Assembly (NCBI RefSeq): GCF_900187305.1
Contig: NZ_LT906434.1
Span: forward strand, 744,001 to 808,000
Source of the DNA: Neisseria zoodegmatis
GTDB lineage: Bacteria > Pseudomonadota > Gammaproteobacteria > Burkholderiales > Neisseriaceae
DNA: 64,000 nucleotides
Direction of reading: 5' to 3'
Position 1 is the stretch's first letter. The number at the start of each line of letters is the position of its first letter. The notes under the pieces are model-generated. The model made no database searches and was not told where the DNA came from. It saw only the letters and a list, made by a program, of their open reading frames with translations. Shown piece by piece: positions 37,103-48,101 of this stretch. The position numbers and the translations under genes were made by a program.

Positions 37103-37204
37103 TAGATAAGATAAGCGCTATCGGAAAAACTTTAGTTTCGCCAAGAGCCGAAGCAGTTTTAGAAAGCTGTCAACATCAAACTTGATGAGCACACCAAACC
37201 ATTA

Positions 37205-38074
37205 TTATGCAGCACTCACAGCGTCTTGACGGCGCAGCAAGGTAATCAGGTCTGCAATACGCTGTTTCATTTCTCTGCGGTCGATAATTTGGTCGACCGC
37301 ACCTTTTTCCAGCAGGAACTCGGCACGTTGGAAACCTTCAGGTAAGGTTTCGCGCACGGTTTGTTCAATCACGCGCGGGCCGGCAAAACCGATGAGTGCG
37401 TTGGGTTCGGTCAATACGATGTCGCCGAGGAAAGCAAAACTTGCCGATACGCCGCCCATGGTCGGGTCGGTTAATACGGAGATAAACGGCAATTTTTTCT
37501 CGGTCAGCAAATGTAAAGACGCGCTGGTTTTGGTCATCTGCATCAAGGAGTTCAAACCTTCCTGCATACGCGCACCACCCGAAGCGGCAACGCAGATAAA
37601 CGAGCAGTTGTCTGCTACTGCGCGGCGCACACCTTGAACGAAACGCTCGCCGACTACCGAACCCATAGAGCCGCCGATAAAGCGGAATTCAAATGCGGCA
37701 ACCACTACGGGCAAGCCGTTTAATGTGCCTTTCATGACCACCAAAGCATCGTCTTCGCCGGTGGTTTTGCGGGCGGCAGTCAGGCGGTCGGGATATTTTT
37801 TACTGTCTTTAAATTTCAGAATATCGGTGGGTTTTACATGCGCACCGATTTCTTCGTGGCCGCTTTCGTCCAATAAAAGATTGAGGCGTTCGCGTGCAGA
37901 CAGTGCGTTGTGGTGGTTACATTTGGGGCAAACGTAGAGGTTTTGCTGTAAGTCGGTAGAGTAAAGTGTGGCGGAGCAAGAAGGGCATTTGTGCCATAAA
38001 CCTTCCGGCACGCTTGATTCGTTTTTGTCTGCACGTTTGATTTTAGGAGGCAGGATTTTATCTAACCAGCTCAT
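37205..38074 (-). CDS. accD: Acetyl-CoA carboxylase carboxyltransferase subunit beta
   Basis: AccD with AccA moves the carboxyl group from biotin to acetyl-CoA, starting fatty-acid synthesis. The N-terminal zinc ribbon is complete (CPSC and CPKC, about residues 29-51), followed by the carboxyltransferase core with [15 protein letters not shown]. Length 289 residues. Confidence 0.97.
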   Translation of the reverse strand: MSWLDKILPPKIKRADKNESSVPEGLWHKCPSCSATLYSTDLQQNLYVCPKCNHHNALSARERLNLLLDESGHEEIGAHVKPTDILKFKDSKKYPDRLTAARKTTGEDDALVVMKGTLNGLPVVVAAFEFRFIGGSMGSVVGERFVQGVRRAVADNCSFICVAASGGARMQEGLNSLMQMTKTSASLHLLTEKKLPFISVLTDPTMGGVSASFAFLGDIVLTEPNALIGFAGPRVIEQTVRETLPEGFQRAEFLLEKGAVDQIIDRREMKQRIADLITLLRRQDAVSAA

Positions 38075-38374
38075 GTTAAGTTCCTTTGTTGTTTTCAGAC
38101 GGCCTAATGTTAGTCGTTGTGTTTATATATTTCGGTCAAACCGATTGACTTGTTTTGCCGGTATTCAGCGATGTTTGGGTTAGGTCTTGTTGCCGGCATT
38201 TTAAAAGACTCGCTGTTTCAAGCGTGTACGCCGATAAGTGTGGGCAGTAGAAATGGGGCTGACATTAGGCGGATAACTGAAATGCTTTTTGCACATTAAA
38301 CAATCAATATAGCCAGCAGCAGCATAGTTGGCAACTGATTTTTTACCTGATTTTAAATATTCCGAGTAAAAAAT
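38075..38374. other. Non-coding stretch between accD and trpA
   Basis: This 300 bp stretch contains a reverse DUS at about 38093 and presumably the accD promoter. No gene or hairpin terminator for trpA is obvious. Confidence 0.4.
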
Positions 38375-39157
38375 CTAGATGGCGGCTTTGAGGTTGCGAA
38401 CCAAAGCGCCAACCGATTCGGCTTCTTTGCCGGGGTTTTGCTCGATTTCTTTGACGATGCGGCTGCCGATAATCACGGCATCGGCCACGGCGGCAACTTT
38501 GCGGGCGCTTTCTTCATCTGAAATACCGAAGCCCACACCAATAGGTATATTGATATATCGGCGCAAAACGGTAATTTTTGCTGCTACTTCATCCGTATCC
38601 AGTTTTGTCGAGCCGGTAACGCCTTTGAGAGATACATAATAAACAAACCCGCTTGCCAGCCGGCCGATTTGCGCCATGCGTTCTTCGCTGGTGGTTGGGG
38701 CAACCAAAAAGATGCAGTCCAGCCCATTCTGCGCTAAAGCATCGCGAAGTGTAGTGATGGTTTCTACGGGAGAATCAACAGTCAATACGCCGTCTACGCC
38801 GGATTCGGATGCTGCTCGGGCAAATTCTGCATAGCCCATTTTATGTATGGGATTCAGATAGCCCATCAAGACAACTGGCGTAACGGTATTTTTTTGGCGG
38901 AATGTGCTTACCATAGCCAAAACATCTTTTAAAGACACTTTGTTGGCCAGCGCACGCTCGGCAGCGCGTTGAATCGTGGGGCCGTCTGCCATGGGGTCTG
39001 AAAACGGAACACCCAGTTCGATAATATCGGCGCCGTTTTCAACCATGCTGTGCATTAAAGCAAGAGTTGTATTGATGTCGGGATCGCCGACAGTAATATA
39101 AGGTATCAGGGCTTTTTTACCGCCCAGTGCATCGAAAGCTTGTTGGATTCTGCTCAT
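38375..39157 (-). CDS. trpA: Tryptophan synthase alpha chain
   Basis: TrpA splits indole-3-glycerol phosphate to indole, which passes to TrpB. From 39157 (MSRIQQAFDALGGKKALIPY) the protein has 260 residues, with the catalytic region ELGVPFSDPMADGPTIQ and the phosphate-binding GVGFGISDEE. No clear Shine-Dalgarno precedes this ATG; an upstream in-frame start at 39223 adds 22 unconserved residues. trpB is not adjacent. Confidence 0.96.
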   Translation of the reverse strand: MSRIQQAFDALGGKKALIPYITVGDPDINTTLALMHSMVENGADIIELGVPFSDPMADGPTIQRAAERALANKVSLKDVLAMVSTFRQKNTVTPVVLMGYLNPIHKMGYAEFARAASESGVDGVLTVDSPVETITTLRDALAQNGLDCIFLVAPTTSEERMAQIGRLASGFVYYVSLKGVTGSTKLDTDEVAAKITVLRRYINIPIGVGFGISDEESARKVAAVADAVIIGSRIVKEIEQNPGKEAESVGALVRNLKAAI

Positions 39158-39478
39158 GGGTAGAGTAGAGACTGTTTTCAGACGGCCTCTATAAGGTTGA
39201 AAAATAATCGGGAAGTATAGCATTGCTTCACTTCAAAATGAGCGACTATTTTCAATTCGGTCGGAGTGTTTTGATTTTTGCAGATGGTTTTGGATAATAA
39301 CTATATATAAGGATTTAAGTTGACAGGTTCTTTTTATATAGAGCAGAGTGGATGTTTGAATATCGGCAAGCATTCAAGCGATATAAACAAAACAGCCTTT
39401 GCTTGTCCGTGGTGCGGGTTATAAAAGCAAAGGCCGTCTGAAAGAGAAAGTATTGGATAGATGAATTGAGATAACGGT
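39158..39478. other. Non-coding stretch between trpA and fxsA
   Basis: It has a reverse DUS near 39178 and a forward DUS near 39431, and otherwise AT-rich sequence that probably includes the trpA promoter. Confidence 0.4.
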
Positions 39479-39952
39479 TTAGTCGGGCTTGTGTTCGATA
39501 TAGTTTTGTTTGTCTTTTTCAGACGGCCTCGTAACCGTATATTCGCCTTCTATAATATCTCCCTCATTTTGCTGCTTGGGCGGGTATTGGAAAGGATTGT
39601 GACCGGTTTGAAAAGTTTCCATTTGAGCAATCGGCTTCCCTTTAATCGGCAGCAGCAAAATTAGAGCAATGACCAAAGACACAAAGCCCGGGCTCATCAA
39701 CAAAACCGCTGCAACCGTATAACGGATAGGCCACAACATTTGATACAGCGATATCCCTTTACCGCTGCGCATCGTTGCCCCTGCCATCAATACACCGGAA
39801 ATCCCCGTATGGCGCAGCATCATAACGCCGCCGGCAAAACTCAACAGCATCAATAAAAACGTCAAGCCGCCGCCAAGCCAGTCTGCCACCCAAACGATCG
39901 ACATGATCTCTAAAAACAGTAGCACCAAAAAACCGATACCGAAAAATTGCAT
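39479..39952 (-). CDS. fxsA: FxsA family membrane protein
   Basis: FxsA is a small inner-membrane protein known to relieve phage T7 exclusion by the F plasmid when overproduced; its normal role is unclear. The 157-residue protein has membrane segments at about 3-22, 24-46 and 77-100 and the family start LVLLFLEIMSIVWVADWLGG. Its polar tail includes RPSEK, encoded by an in-frame DUS. Confidence 0.88.
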   Translation of the reverse strand: MQFFGIGFLVLLFLEIMSIVWVADWLGGGLTFLLMLLSFAGGVMMLRHTGISGVLMAGATMRSGKGISLYQMLWPIRYTVAAVLLMSPGFVSLVIALILLLPIKGKPIAQMETFQTGHNPFQYPPKQQNEGDIIEGEYTVTRPSEKDKQNYIEHKPD

Positions 39953-40265
39953 TACATTGGCTCCTTAACCAAGTGAAATCATCCGCGCTCCCGTTTTTAG
40001 TAAACAAAAATACAAAGGCGGATTGATTCAATCATTCAAATTGCTGCGAGAGTTTACCGGTATCAAACAAATTGAGTTTTGCAACACCGTTTAGATAGAT
40101 TCGACAGCAGATTTTTTCATTGCCTAGTAAAATAAAGACTACTGCAAACCCTTTCAAGCGCCATTGGCGAAAACCGCCGCTATATGCAGTAAAAAAAAGT
40201 AAAGGCCGAAAAGAAAGGCCGTCTGAAAATTTTTGAAGCAGTTTAAATTTGCTATCCTTACGCCC

Positions 40266-40934
40266 ATGAAAACACAATTGACTTATTTACTGAAAAAAAT
40301 TCTTCCTGCCGCAACAGCTTTAGTGCTTGCGGCTTGTGCTGCCACATCTTCAGACGGCCCCGTGCCTGAAGGACATTACCGAGTTCAAAGCGGCGATACA
40401 CTCTACCGTATCAGCCAGCGTTTCGGGCAAAGCGTACAAACACTGGCCGCATGGAATAATCTGAAAGACCCGACCAAAATCGAAGTGGGGCAAGTGCTTA
40501 AAGTGCGTGCCCAAGGCCGCTCTCAAGAAAGTTCAAGAAAAACACAAACCATCGCACCAACCAACCGCCTGACTTTACAGTGGCCGGTAAGCAACGGGAG
40601 CGCAAACATCATCGAACACTATAACGGCAGCACCAATAAAGGCATAGATATTGCCGGCGAGCTTGGAATGCCGGTGCGCGCCGCCGCTGCGGGTAAAGTG
40701 CTTTATGCCGGAGAAGATGTACGCGGATACGGCAAGATGGTCCTCATTAGCCACAACAGCAGCACCATTACCGCTTACGCCCATAACGACAGCTTCACCG
40801 TTCAAAAAGGGCAAACCGTTCAAGCAGGGCAAACCATCGCCACAATGGGCAGCACCGATACCGATCGCGTCAAACTACATTTTGAAGTACGCATTAATGG
40901 TAAGGCAGTTAATCCCACGCAGTATCTGAGATAA
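40266..40934 (+). CDS. LysM/LytM lipoprotein, NlpD-like amidase activator
   Basis: The product is a lipoprotein (LVLAACAAT, Cys about 23) with a LysM peptidoglycan-binding domain (YRVQSGDTLYRISQRFGQ, about 38-82) and a C-terminal LytM/M23 domain. Zinc ligands of active M23 peptidases are replaced: the first motif reads NKGIDI instead of HxxxD, and the last reads KLHFEV instead of HLH. This is the pattern of NlpD/EnvC activators of division amidases. 222 residues from 40266; the ATG has a weak ribosome site. Confidence 0.82.
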   Translation: MKTQLTYLLKKILPAATALVLAACAATSSDGPVPEGHYRVQSGDTLYRISQRFGQSVQTLAAWNNLKDPTKIEVGQVLKVRAQGRSQESSRKTQTIAPTNRLTLQWPVSNGSANIIEHYNGSTNKGIDIAGELGMPVRAAAAGKVLYAGEDVRGYGKMVLISHNSSTITAYAHNDSFTVQKGQTVQAGQTIATMGSTDTDRVKLHFEVRINGKAVNPTQYLR

Positions 40935-40960
40935 ATTTTAATGTGGCAGAAGTCTCAATC

Positions 40961-40992
40961 AACAGGCCGTCTGAAAATTCAGACGGCCTGTT
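40961..40992 (+). terminator. DUS hairpin behind the NlpD-like gene
   Basis: A perfect 15 bp inverted repeat (AACAGGCCGTCTGAA / TTCAGACGGCCTGTT), 2 bp loop. Confidence 0.8.
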
Positions 40993-41045
40993 AAGTTTAT
41001 GTGCGATATACCCAAACTTGTTCTACAAATATCCTGAAATGTAGG

Positions 41046-41243
41046 GGCAGATTACATATCCGCCCGTAACGGTTTTTCATGAAAATTCGAGGCCGTCTGA
41101 AAGCGAGCAAACGTAGATTGGGTCGTGACCCAACAAAAAATATTCAACTCTTCTGCCGCATTGGGTTTGGCAGCCCAACTTACGGGGTGACTGAAATTTT
41201 CCAAAGCAAGCGTGCGGGCGGATTGCATATCCGCCCGCAACGG
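41046..41243. repeat. Cluster of REP-like palindromes
   Basis: GGCAGATTACATATCCGCCC (41046-41065) is repeated with changes as GGCGGATTGCATATCCGCCC (41217-41236), both continuing with a Y-AACGG tail. The second copy forms a GGGCGGAT / ATCCGCCC hairpin. Between them are TTGGGTCGTGACCCAA (41118-41133) and a related TTGGG...CCCAA stem near 41161-41178. Confidence 0.6.
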
Positions 41244-41690
41244 CTTGTCTCAAGAAGCACCATTAGGAAGGCTCGGCCTTGGCTACGGAATCGTTACCGA
41301 ATATGTAAGTGTTGCTAGCGGTTTTATGCCGAACCGTCTGTTAAGGCTAAATGGAGTAAACAAGCCTAAGAAAACGCTGTTTGAATATGAAAAATCACCC
41401 AAAGTGCCGAAAAACAACATAACCTGACAATTTGTTGCAAATGTGCCAATTTTTGAAATTAAAAATATATTATTTTGATTTTTAATGGTTTTAATCTTAT
41501 TTGTGGAATAAACCATACACTTTCTTTTGAAAGAAGAGGCTCGAAAAGCCGATAAAGTTTGTTTTTTTGCAACGAAGCAATTATATTAGCAGACATGAAA
41601 TCGCGCCTCCCGCGATGAATGCATAAGCTTGGATGGTTTTAGTTACCCATTTGAGTTTGTTTTCTTAAATGATAGAAAAGGAATACAGCA

Positions 41691-42797
41691 ATGAAAAAAT
41701 CTCTGATTGCTTTGTCTTTGGCTGCTCTGCCTGTAGCAGCAATGGCTGACGTAACTCTGTACGGCCAAATCAAAGCTGGTGTTGAAATTTCTAAAGTAAA
41801 AGTAGGTTCTGGTGATCAAGCAGAACGTAGCAAAACTGCGACAGAGATTGCCGACTTTGGCTCTCGTATCGGCTTTAAAGGTCACGAGCACTTGGGTTCT
41901 AACCTGAACGCTATTTGGCAAGTTGAAAACAAAGTAAGCGTTGCTGGTGGTGGCGAGTGGGCCGGTCGCGAATCGTTTATCGGTTTGGAAGGCGGCTTCG
42001 GTAAATTCCGTGCCGGTAAATTGAATACCCAATTGAAAGACATGGGTACCATTGATCCTTGGGAATACAACAACAACGCTTTAGGCTTGGGCGTATTTAC
42101 CCGTACCGGTGATCGCGTAGTTTCTGCTCGTTACGACAGCCCTGTATTTGCTGGTTTTAGCGCAAACGTACAATATACTCCTCGTGACAATGCTAATCCT
42201 GATGATAAATATGACCATAAAGTAAAATCAAAAGAAGCTTACTATGGTGGCTTGAACTATGAAAATGCCGGCTTCTTTGCTCAGTATGGTGCTGCATTCC
42301 ACAAAAATGCTTATTCTAAAAATGGTAAAGACAAAGCTGGTCAAGTTCACCGCGTAGAAGCTGGTTACGATGCCAATAACCTGTTTGCAGGATTGGGTTA
42401 TCAATTCACCAAAGGTGTAGATACTGTTCAATCTTACCGCGGTGCTTTGAGTAATGGTCACTCTCTTCCTAAGGATGATAAAGCAACTCCGAATGTTGAT
42501 GAGTCAAAAGTTGATAATACTGCTGCCATCAAAACCCAAGAATTGGCTGCAACTGTAGCTTACCGTTTTGGAAATGTAACTCCTCGTTTGACTTATGCTC
42601 ATGGCTTTAAAGCTAAAAATGTTAGCGGCAACGAAAAAATTGATAACACTCGCTACCATCAAGTAGTGGTAGGTGCGGATTACGATTTCTCTAAACGCAC
42701 TACTGCTATGGTTTCAGCCGGTTGGTTGAAAGCCGGTACTGGTAAAGAGAAAATCCAAAACACTGCCGGTTTGGTTGGTGTGCGTCACAAATTCTAA
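41691..42797 (+). CDS. porB: Trimeric porin, neisserial PorB type
   Basis: This is the major outer-membrane pore of the gram-negative porin family. The signal peptide MKKSLIALSLAALPVAAMA is cleaved before DVTLYGQIKAGVE, the neisserial porin N-terminus. The mature protein shows 16-strand beta-barrel alternation, the loop-3 region with the ESFIGLEGGFGKFRAG motif, and the C-terminal VGVRHKF with the required terminal Phe. AAGGAA precedes the ATG. Length 368 residues. PorA versus PorB naming is by general resemblance. Confidence 0.93.
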   Translation: MKKSLIALSLAALPVAAMADVTLYGQIKAGVEISKVKVGSGDQAERSKTATEIADFGSRIGFKGHEHLGSNLNAIWQVENKVSVAGGGEWAGRESFIGLEGGFGKFRAGKLNTQLKDMGTIDPWEYNNNALGLGVFTRTGDRVVSARYDSPVFAGFSANVQYTPRDNANPDDKYDHKVKSKEAYYGGLNYENAGFFAQYGAAFHKNAYSKNGKDKAGQVHRVEAGYDANNLFAGLGYQFTKGVDTVQSYRGALSNGHSLPKDDKATPNVDESKVDNTAAIKTQELAATVAYRFGNVTPRLTYAHGFKAKNVSGNEKIDNTRYHQVVVGADYDFSKRTTAMVSAGWLKAGTGKEKIQNTAGLVGVRHKF

Positions 42798-42816
42798 TCG
42801 TATTGATTGGATTGAA

Positions 42817-42846
42817 AAGAGCCTGCAAATGCAGGCTCTTTTTTTT
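42817..42846 (+). terminator. Terminator behind the porin gene
   Basis: AAAGAGCCTGC-AAAT-GCAGGCTCTTT followed by a T-run, 20 bp after the stop. Confidence 0.93.
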
Positions 42847-42978
42847 ATCAATTCCTATTTTATTAAAATTAAAATCGGTATTGTAACGGGGGGATGCTCG
42901 TTTTTTTAATTTAATAAAGTGTAATTGTTGTTTTGATGTATAAAATCTGCGCGCTGGGCAAGTTTCAATCGGGTTAGC

Positions 42979-43008
42979 TTGACTAAGTGTTTGCATTGGA
43001 AATATAAT
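42979..43008 (+). promoter_or_regulatory. Promoter of the rpsL operon
   Basis: TTGACT (42979-42984) and TATAAT (43003-43008) are 18 bp apart; rpsL starts about 50 bp after the expected transcription start. Confidence 0.75.
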
Positions 43009-43063
43009 TCCGCTCTTATCGACATGGTGTCGTTAAGTATTTCACTCAACAGGACGAGAAAAT

Positions 43064-43435
43064 ATGCCAACTATCAATCAATTGGTACGCAAAGGCCGTC
43101 AAAAGCCTGTGTACGTAAACAAAGTGCCTGCACTGGAAGCTTGCCCGCAAAAACGCGGCGTATGCACCCGTGTATACACTACTACTCCGAAAAAACCGAA
43201 CTCTGCTTTGCGTAAAGTATGTAAAGTACGCTTGACCAACGGTTTTGAAGTGATTTCATATATCGGTGGTGAAGGTCATAACCTGCAAGAGCACAGCGTA
43301 GTGCTGATTCGCGGCGGTCGTGTAAAAGACTTGCCGGGTGTTCGTTATCATACCGTTCGCGGTTCTTTGGATACCGCCGGTGTTAAAGACCGTAAACAAG
43401 CCCGTTCTAAATACGGTGCTAAACGCCCGAAATAA
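43064..43435 (+). CDS. rpsL: 30S ribosomal protein S12
   Basis: S12 monitors codon-anticodon fit in the decoding centre. The 123-residue sequence carries [14 protein letters not shown] and [20 protein letters not shown]. Lys at the positions changed in streptomycin-resistant mutants is unaltered in the first of these motifs. First gene of rpsL-rpsG-fusA-tuf-rpsJ. Confidence 0.98.
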   Translation: MPTINQLVRKGRQKPVYVNKVPALEACPQKRGVCTRVYTTTPKKPNSALRKVCKVRLTNGFEVISYIGGEGHNLQEHSVVLIRGGRVKDLPGVRYHTVRGSLDTAGVKDRKQARSKYGAKRPK

Positions 43436-43547
43436 TTTAACCCGATGGCACGTCGGTTATTTGCAATAATAAATAGCCGAGTAAGTGAGTATCTTTTTAG
43501 ATATTCATGGGATTGCCCCAACTGAATAGATAATTTAAGGAATTAAA

Positions 43548-44018
43548 ATGCCAAGACGTAGAGAAGTCCCCAAGCGCGACGTGTTGCCTGATCCGAAATT
43601 CGGTAGCGTTGAGCTGACAAAATTCATGAATGTATTGATGATTGACGGTAAAAAATCGGTTGCAGAGCGTATCGTTTACGGTGCGTTGGATCAAATCGAG
43701 AAAAAAACCGGCAAAGCAGCGATCGAAGTGTTTAACGAAGCTATTGCAAACGCAAAACCCGTTGTTGAAGTTAAAAGCCGCCGCGTAGGTGGTGCCAACT
43801 ACCAAGTTCCTGTTGAGGTTCGTCCTTCACGCCGTTTGGCTTTGGCAATGCGTTGGGTAAGGGATGCAGCTCGTAAGCGTGGTGAAAAATCAATGGATTT
43901 GCGCTTGGCTGGTGAGTTGATTGATGCCTCAGAAGGTCGCGGTGGCGCAATGAAGAAACGTGAAGAAGTACACCGCATGGCTGAAGCCAACAAAGCATTC
44001 TCTCACTTCCGCTTCTAA
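43548..44018 (+). CDS. rpsG: 30S ribosomal protein S7
   Basis: S7 nucleates assembly of the 30S head. The 156-residue protein starts [26 protein letters not shown] lies before the ATG. It is 112 bp after rpsL and 24 bp before fusA. Confidence 0.98.
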   Translation: MPRRREVPKRDVLPDPKFGSVELTKFMNVLMIDGKKSVAERIVYGALDQIEKKTGKAAIEVFNEAIANAKPVVEVKSRRVGGANYQVPVEVRPSRRLALAMRWVRDAARKRGEKSMDLRLAGELIDASEGRGGAMKKREEVHRMAEANKAFSHFRF

Positions 44019-44042
44019 TCTGGATTTAGAAAGGCGACCAAA

Positions 44043-46145
44043 ATGGCTCGTAAAACCCCCATTAGTTTATACCGTAATATCGGTATTTCTGCTCACATTG
44101 ATGCAGGTAAAACCACAACAACCGAACGTATTTTGTTCTATACCGGTTTGACCCACAAACTGGGTGAGGTGCACGATGGTGCAGCTACAACCGACTACAT
44201 GGAACAAGAACAAGAGCGTGGTATTACCATTACTTCTGCAGCCGTTACTTCTTACTGGAAAGGTATGGCTGGTCAGTTTAAAGAGCATCGCTTCAATATT
44301 ATTGATACTCCGGGACACGTTGACTTTACCGTTGAAGTAGAGCGTTCTATGCGCGTTTTGGATGGTGCGGTAATGGTTTACTGTGCGGTAGGTGGTGTTC
44401 AACCGCAATCAGAAACTGTATGGCGCCAAGCAAACAAATACAAAGTGCCCCGCTTGGCCTTTGTAAACAAAATGGACCGTCAAGGTGCCAACTTCTTCCG
44501 TGTAGTGGAGCAAATGCGCACCCGCTTGCGTGCAAATCCTGTACCTATCGTTATTCCTGTAGGTGCGGAAGATAATTTTGAAGGTGTTGTTGATCTGCTG
44601 AAAATGAAAGCCATTATTTGGAATGAAGCAGATAAAGGTACTACCTTTGAATACGGCGACATCCCTGCTGACTTGGTAGCAACTGCTGAAGAATGGCGCA
44701 ACAATATGGTAGAAGCTGCCGCTGAAGCCAGTGAAGAGTTGATGGATAAATACTTGGGCGGCGAAGAGCTGACTGAAGAAGAAATCATCAACGCTATTCG
44801 TCAACGCACTTTGGCTGGTGAAATTCAACCGATGTTGTGTGGTTCAGCCTTTAAAAACAAAGGTGTTCAACGCATGTTGGATGCGGTGGTAGAGTTTTTG
44901 CCTTCTCCTACTGATATTCCGCCTGTACAAGGCGAAACACCCAATGGTGAGAAAGACAGCCGTGAAGCCAGCGACGATGCTAAATTCTCTGCATTGGCAT
45001 TCAAAATGCTCAACGATAAATATGTTGGTCAATTAACCTTTATCCGTGTTTATTCTGGTGTGGTAAAATCAGGCGACACTGTAATTAACTCGGTTAAAGG
45101 TACACGTGAACGTATTGGTCGTTTGGTACAAATGACTGCTGCTGACCGTACTGAAATCGAAGAAGTTCGTGCAGGTGATATTGCTGCAGCCATTGGTTTG
45201 AAAGACGTTACAACCGGTGAAACGCTTTGTGCTGAAGATGCTCCCATTATTTTGGAGCGCATGGAGTTCCCTGAGCCTGTGATTCACGTTGCGGTTGAGC
45301 CGAAAACAAAAGCAGACCAAGAGAAAATGGGTATTGCTTTGAACCGCTTGGCTAAAGAAGACCCTTCTTTCCGTGTTCGTACAGATGAAGAATCAGGTCA
45401 AACAATTATTTCCGGTATGGGTGAATTGCACTTGGAAATTATTGTTGACCGTATGAAGCGTGAATTTGGTGTTGAGGCTAACGTAGGTGCGCCTCAAGTA
45501 GCTTATCGTGAAACCATCCGTAAAGAAGTGGAATCCGAAGCTAAACACGTTAAGCAGTCTGGCGGTAAAGGTCAGTATGGTCACGTAGTGATTAAAATGG
45601 AACCTTTGGAGCCGGGTGGTGTAGGCTATGAGTTTATCGACGAGATTAAAGGTGGTGTAATTCCTCGCGAATTTATTCCGTCTTGTGACAAAGGTATCCG
45701 TGATACTCTCCCCAACGGTATCGTAGCAGGCTATCCTGTTGTAGATGTTCGTGTACGCCTTATTTTCGGTTCTTACCATGATGTAGACTCATCTCAAATC
45801 GCCTTTGAATTGGCTGCTTCAATGGCCTTCAAAGAAGGTATGAAAAAAGCTTCGCCTGTTCTGCTGGAGCCAATTATGGCCGTTGAAGTAGAAACACCCG
45901 AAGAATATATGGGTGATGTAATGGGTGACTTGAACCGTCGTCGCGGCATCGTATTGGGTATGGACGATGACGGTATCGGTGGTAAGAAAGTACGTGCAGA
46001 GGTTCCTTTGGCCGAAATGTTTGGTTATTCTACTGACCTGCGTTCAGCTACCCAAGGCCGTGCAACTTACTCCATGGAGTTTAAAAAATACGCAGAAGCT
46101 CCTGCACACGTTGCTGCTGAAGTGACTGCAGCCCGTAAAGGCTAA
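44043..46145 (+). CDS. fusA: Elongation factor G
   Basis: EF-G drives ribosomal translocation with GTP. The G domain has [13 protein letters not shown] (G1), [20 protein letters not shown] (G3) and [10 protein letters not shown] (G4); domains II to V follow over the full 700 residues. Codon use and low DUS content are like its neighbours in this highly expressed block. Confidence 0.98.
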   Translation: MARKTPISLYRNIGISAHIDAGKTTTTERILFYTGLTHKLGEVHDGAATTDYMEQEQERGITITSAAVTSYWKGMAGQFKEHRFNIIDTPGHVDFTVEVERSMRVLDGAVMVYCAVGGVQPQSETVWRQANKYKVPRLAFVNKMDRQGANFFRVVEQMRTRLRANPVPIVIPVGAEDNFEGVVDLLKMKAIIWNEADKGTTFEYGDIPADLVATAEEWRNNMVEAAAEASEELMDKYLGGEELTEEEIINAIRQRTLAGEIQPMLCGSAFKNKGVQRMLDAVVEFLPSPTDIPPVQGETPNGEKDSREASDDAKFSALAFKMLNDKYVGQLTFIRVYSGVVKSGDTVINSVKGTRERIGRLVQMTAADRTEIEEVRAGDIAAAIGLKDVTTGETLCAEDAPIILERMEFPEPVIHVAVEPKTKADQEKMGIALNRLAKEDPSFRVRTDEESGQTIISGMGELHLEIIVDRMKREFGVEANVGAPQVAYRETIRKEVESEAKHVKQSGGKGQYGHVVIKMEPLEPGGVGYEFIDEIKGGVIPREFIPSCDKGIRDTLPNGIVAGYPVVDVRVRLIFGSYHDVDSSQIAFELAASMAFKEGMKKASPVLLEPIMAVEVETPEEYMGDVMGDLNRRRGIVLGMDDDGIGGKKVRAEVPLAEMFGYSTDLRSATQGRATYSMEFKKYAEAPAHVAAEVTAARKG

Positions 46146-46158
46146 TCTGTTTAGTAAG

Positions 46159-46181
46159 GCCGTCTGAAATTTTCAGACGGC
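46159..46181 (+). terminator. DUS hairpin between fusA and tuf
   Basis: GCCGTCTGAAA / TTTCAGACGGC lies between two co-directional genes. TATAAT directly follows (46182-46187) and may be a -10 for tuf. Confidence 0.55.
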
Positions 46182-46224
46182 TATAATCCTGTTCTTTAAT
46201 CGTTCTTTATAAAGGAATTAGCTC

Positions 46225-47409
<1,185 letters not shown>

Positions 47410-47428
47410 TTGGAAGGATATAGATCAA

Positions 47429-47740
47429 ATGGCAAATCAAAAAATCCGTATCCGTTTAAAAGCTTACGACTACAGTTTGATTGATCGTTCTGCTCAAGAA
47501 ATCGTTGAAACTGCTAAACGTACCGGTGCTGTTGTAAAAGGCCCGATCCCATTGCCTACAAAAATTGAACGCTTCAATATTTTGCGTTCTCCCCATGTGA
47601 ATAAAACTTCACGTGAGCAATTGGAGATTCGTACACACTTGCGTTTGATGGATATTGTCGATTGGACTGATAAAACAACAGATGCTTTGATGAAACTGGA
47701 TCTGCCTGCCGGCGTTGACGTGGAAATCAAAGTTCAATAA
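47429..47740 (+). CDS. rpsJ: 30S ribosomal protein S10
   Basis: S10 is a 30S head protein that also pairs with NusG in transcription-translation coupling. The 103-residue sequence ([20 protein letters not shown], then [20 protein letters not shown]) is complete. A terminator follows at once, so here it ends the str operon rather than leading the S10 operon. Confidence 0.98.
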   Translation: MANQKIRIRLKAYDYSLIDRSAQEIVETAKRTGAVVKGPIPLPTKIERFNILRSPHVNKTSREQLEIRTHLRLMDIVDWTDKTTDALMKLDLPAGVDVEIKVQ

Positions 47741-47756
47741 TTAGGTTTATCAGTAA

Positions 47757-47786
47757 AAACCCGAAGATTCTTTCTTCGGGTTTTTT
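47757..47786 (+). terminator. Terminator behind rpsJ
   Basis: AAAACCCGAAGA / TCTTCGGGTTTT with a T-run, 16 bp after the rpsJ stop. Confidence 0.93.
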
Positions 47787-48101
47787 GTGTTTATTTCATA
47801 TGTTTCCGATAACAAGTTACCAAACGGAAATTGTTAAAAAAGGTTAGTATTTGTATTTATTTTACAACATTAAGATAGTTTTATAAGTTATTGTAAATAA
47901 TGAATGATGGATTGTTTGAAGATTATGCGGGTACATTTTTAGCTTTTAAATATGACATTATTGATGTGATTTGCGCATTTATTTGGTATATTTATTAGTA
48001 ATATTTAATATAAAAATAATTCCTTTTGTTATTTCATGTGATTCATGGCAATAAAACGAAAATATTGAATATATCTTGGACAACATTGATAAGGGGACGT
48101 T
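47787..48101 (+). other. AT-rich upstream region of the CheA-like operon
   Basis: This 315 bp stretch has very low GC and no gene. It probably contains the promoter of the sensor-kinase operon, but no single -35/-10 pair stands out. Confidence 0.45.

Larger units (their letters stand above)
36739..37204. other. Intergenic region between pyrB and accD
   Basis: From low to high coordinate it holds the pyrB leader and attenuator, the DUS hairpin 36901-36931, and a 143 bp repeat element (36960-37102). No protein gene was found apart from the possible pyrB leader frame. Confidence 0.55.
40935..41690. other. Non-coding stretch upstream of the porin gene
   Basis: This 756 bp region holds a DUS hairpin (40961-40992), a lone DUS near 41090, a cluster of short palindromic repeats (41046-41243), and an AT-rich part near 41450-41560 that probably contains the porin promoter. 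No gene was found; the frames here are short and unlike known proteins. Confidence 0.6.
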
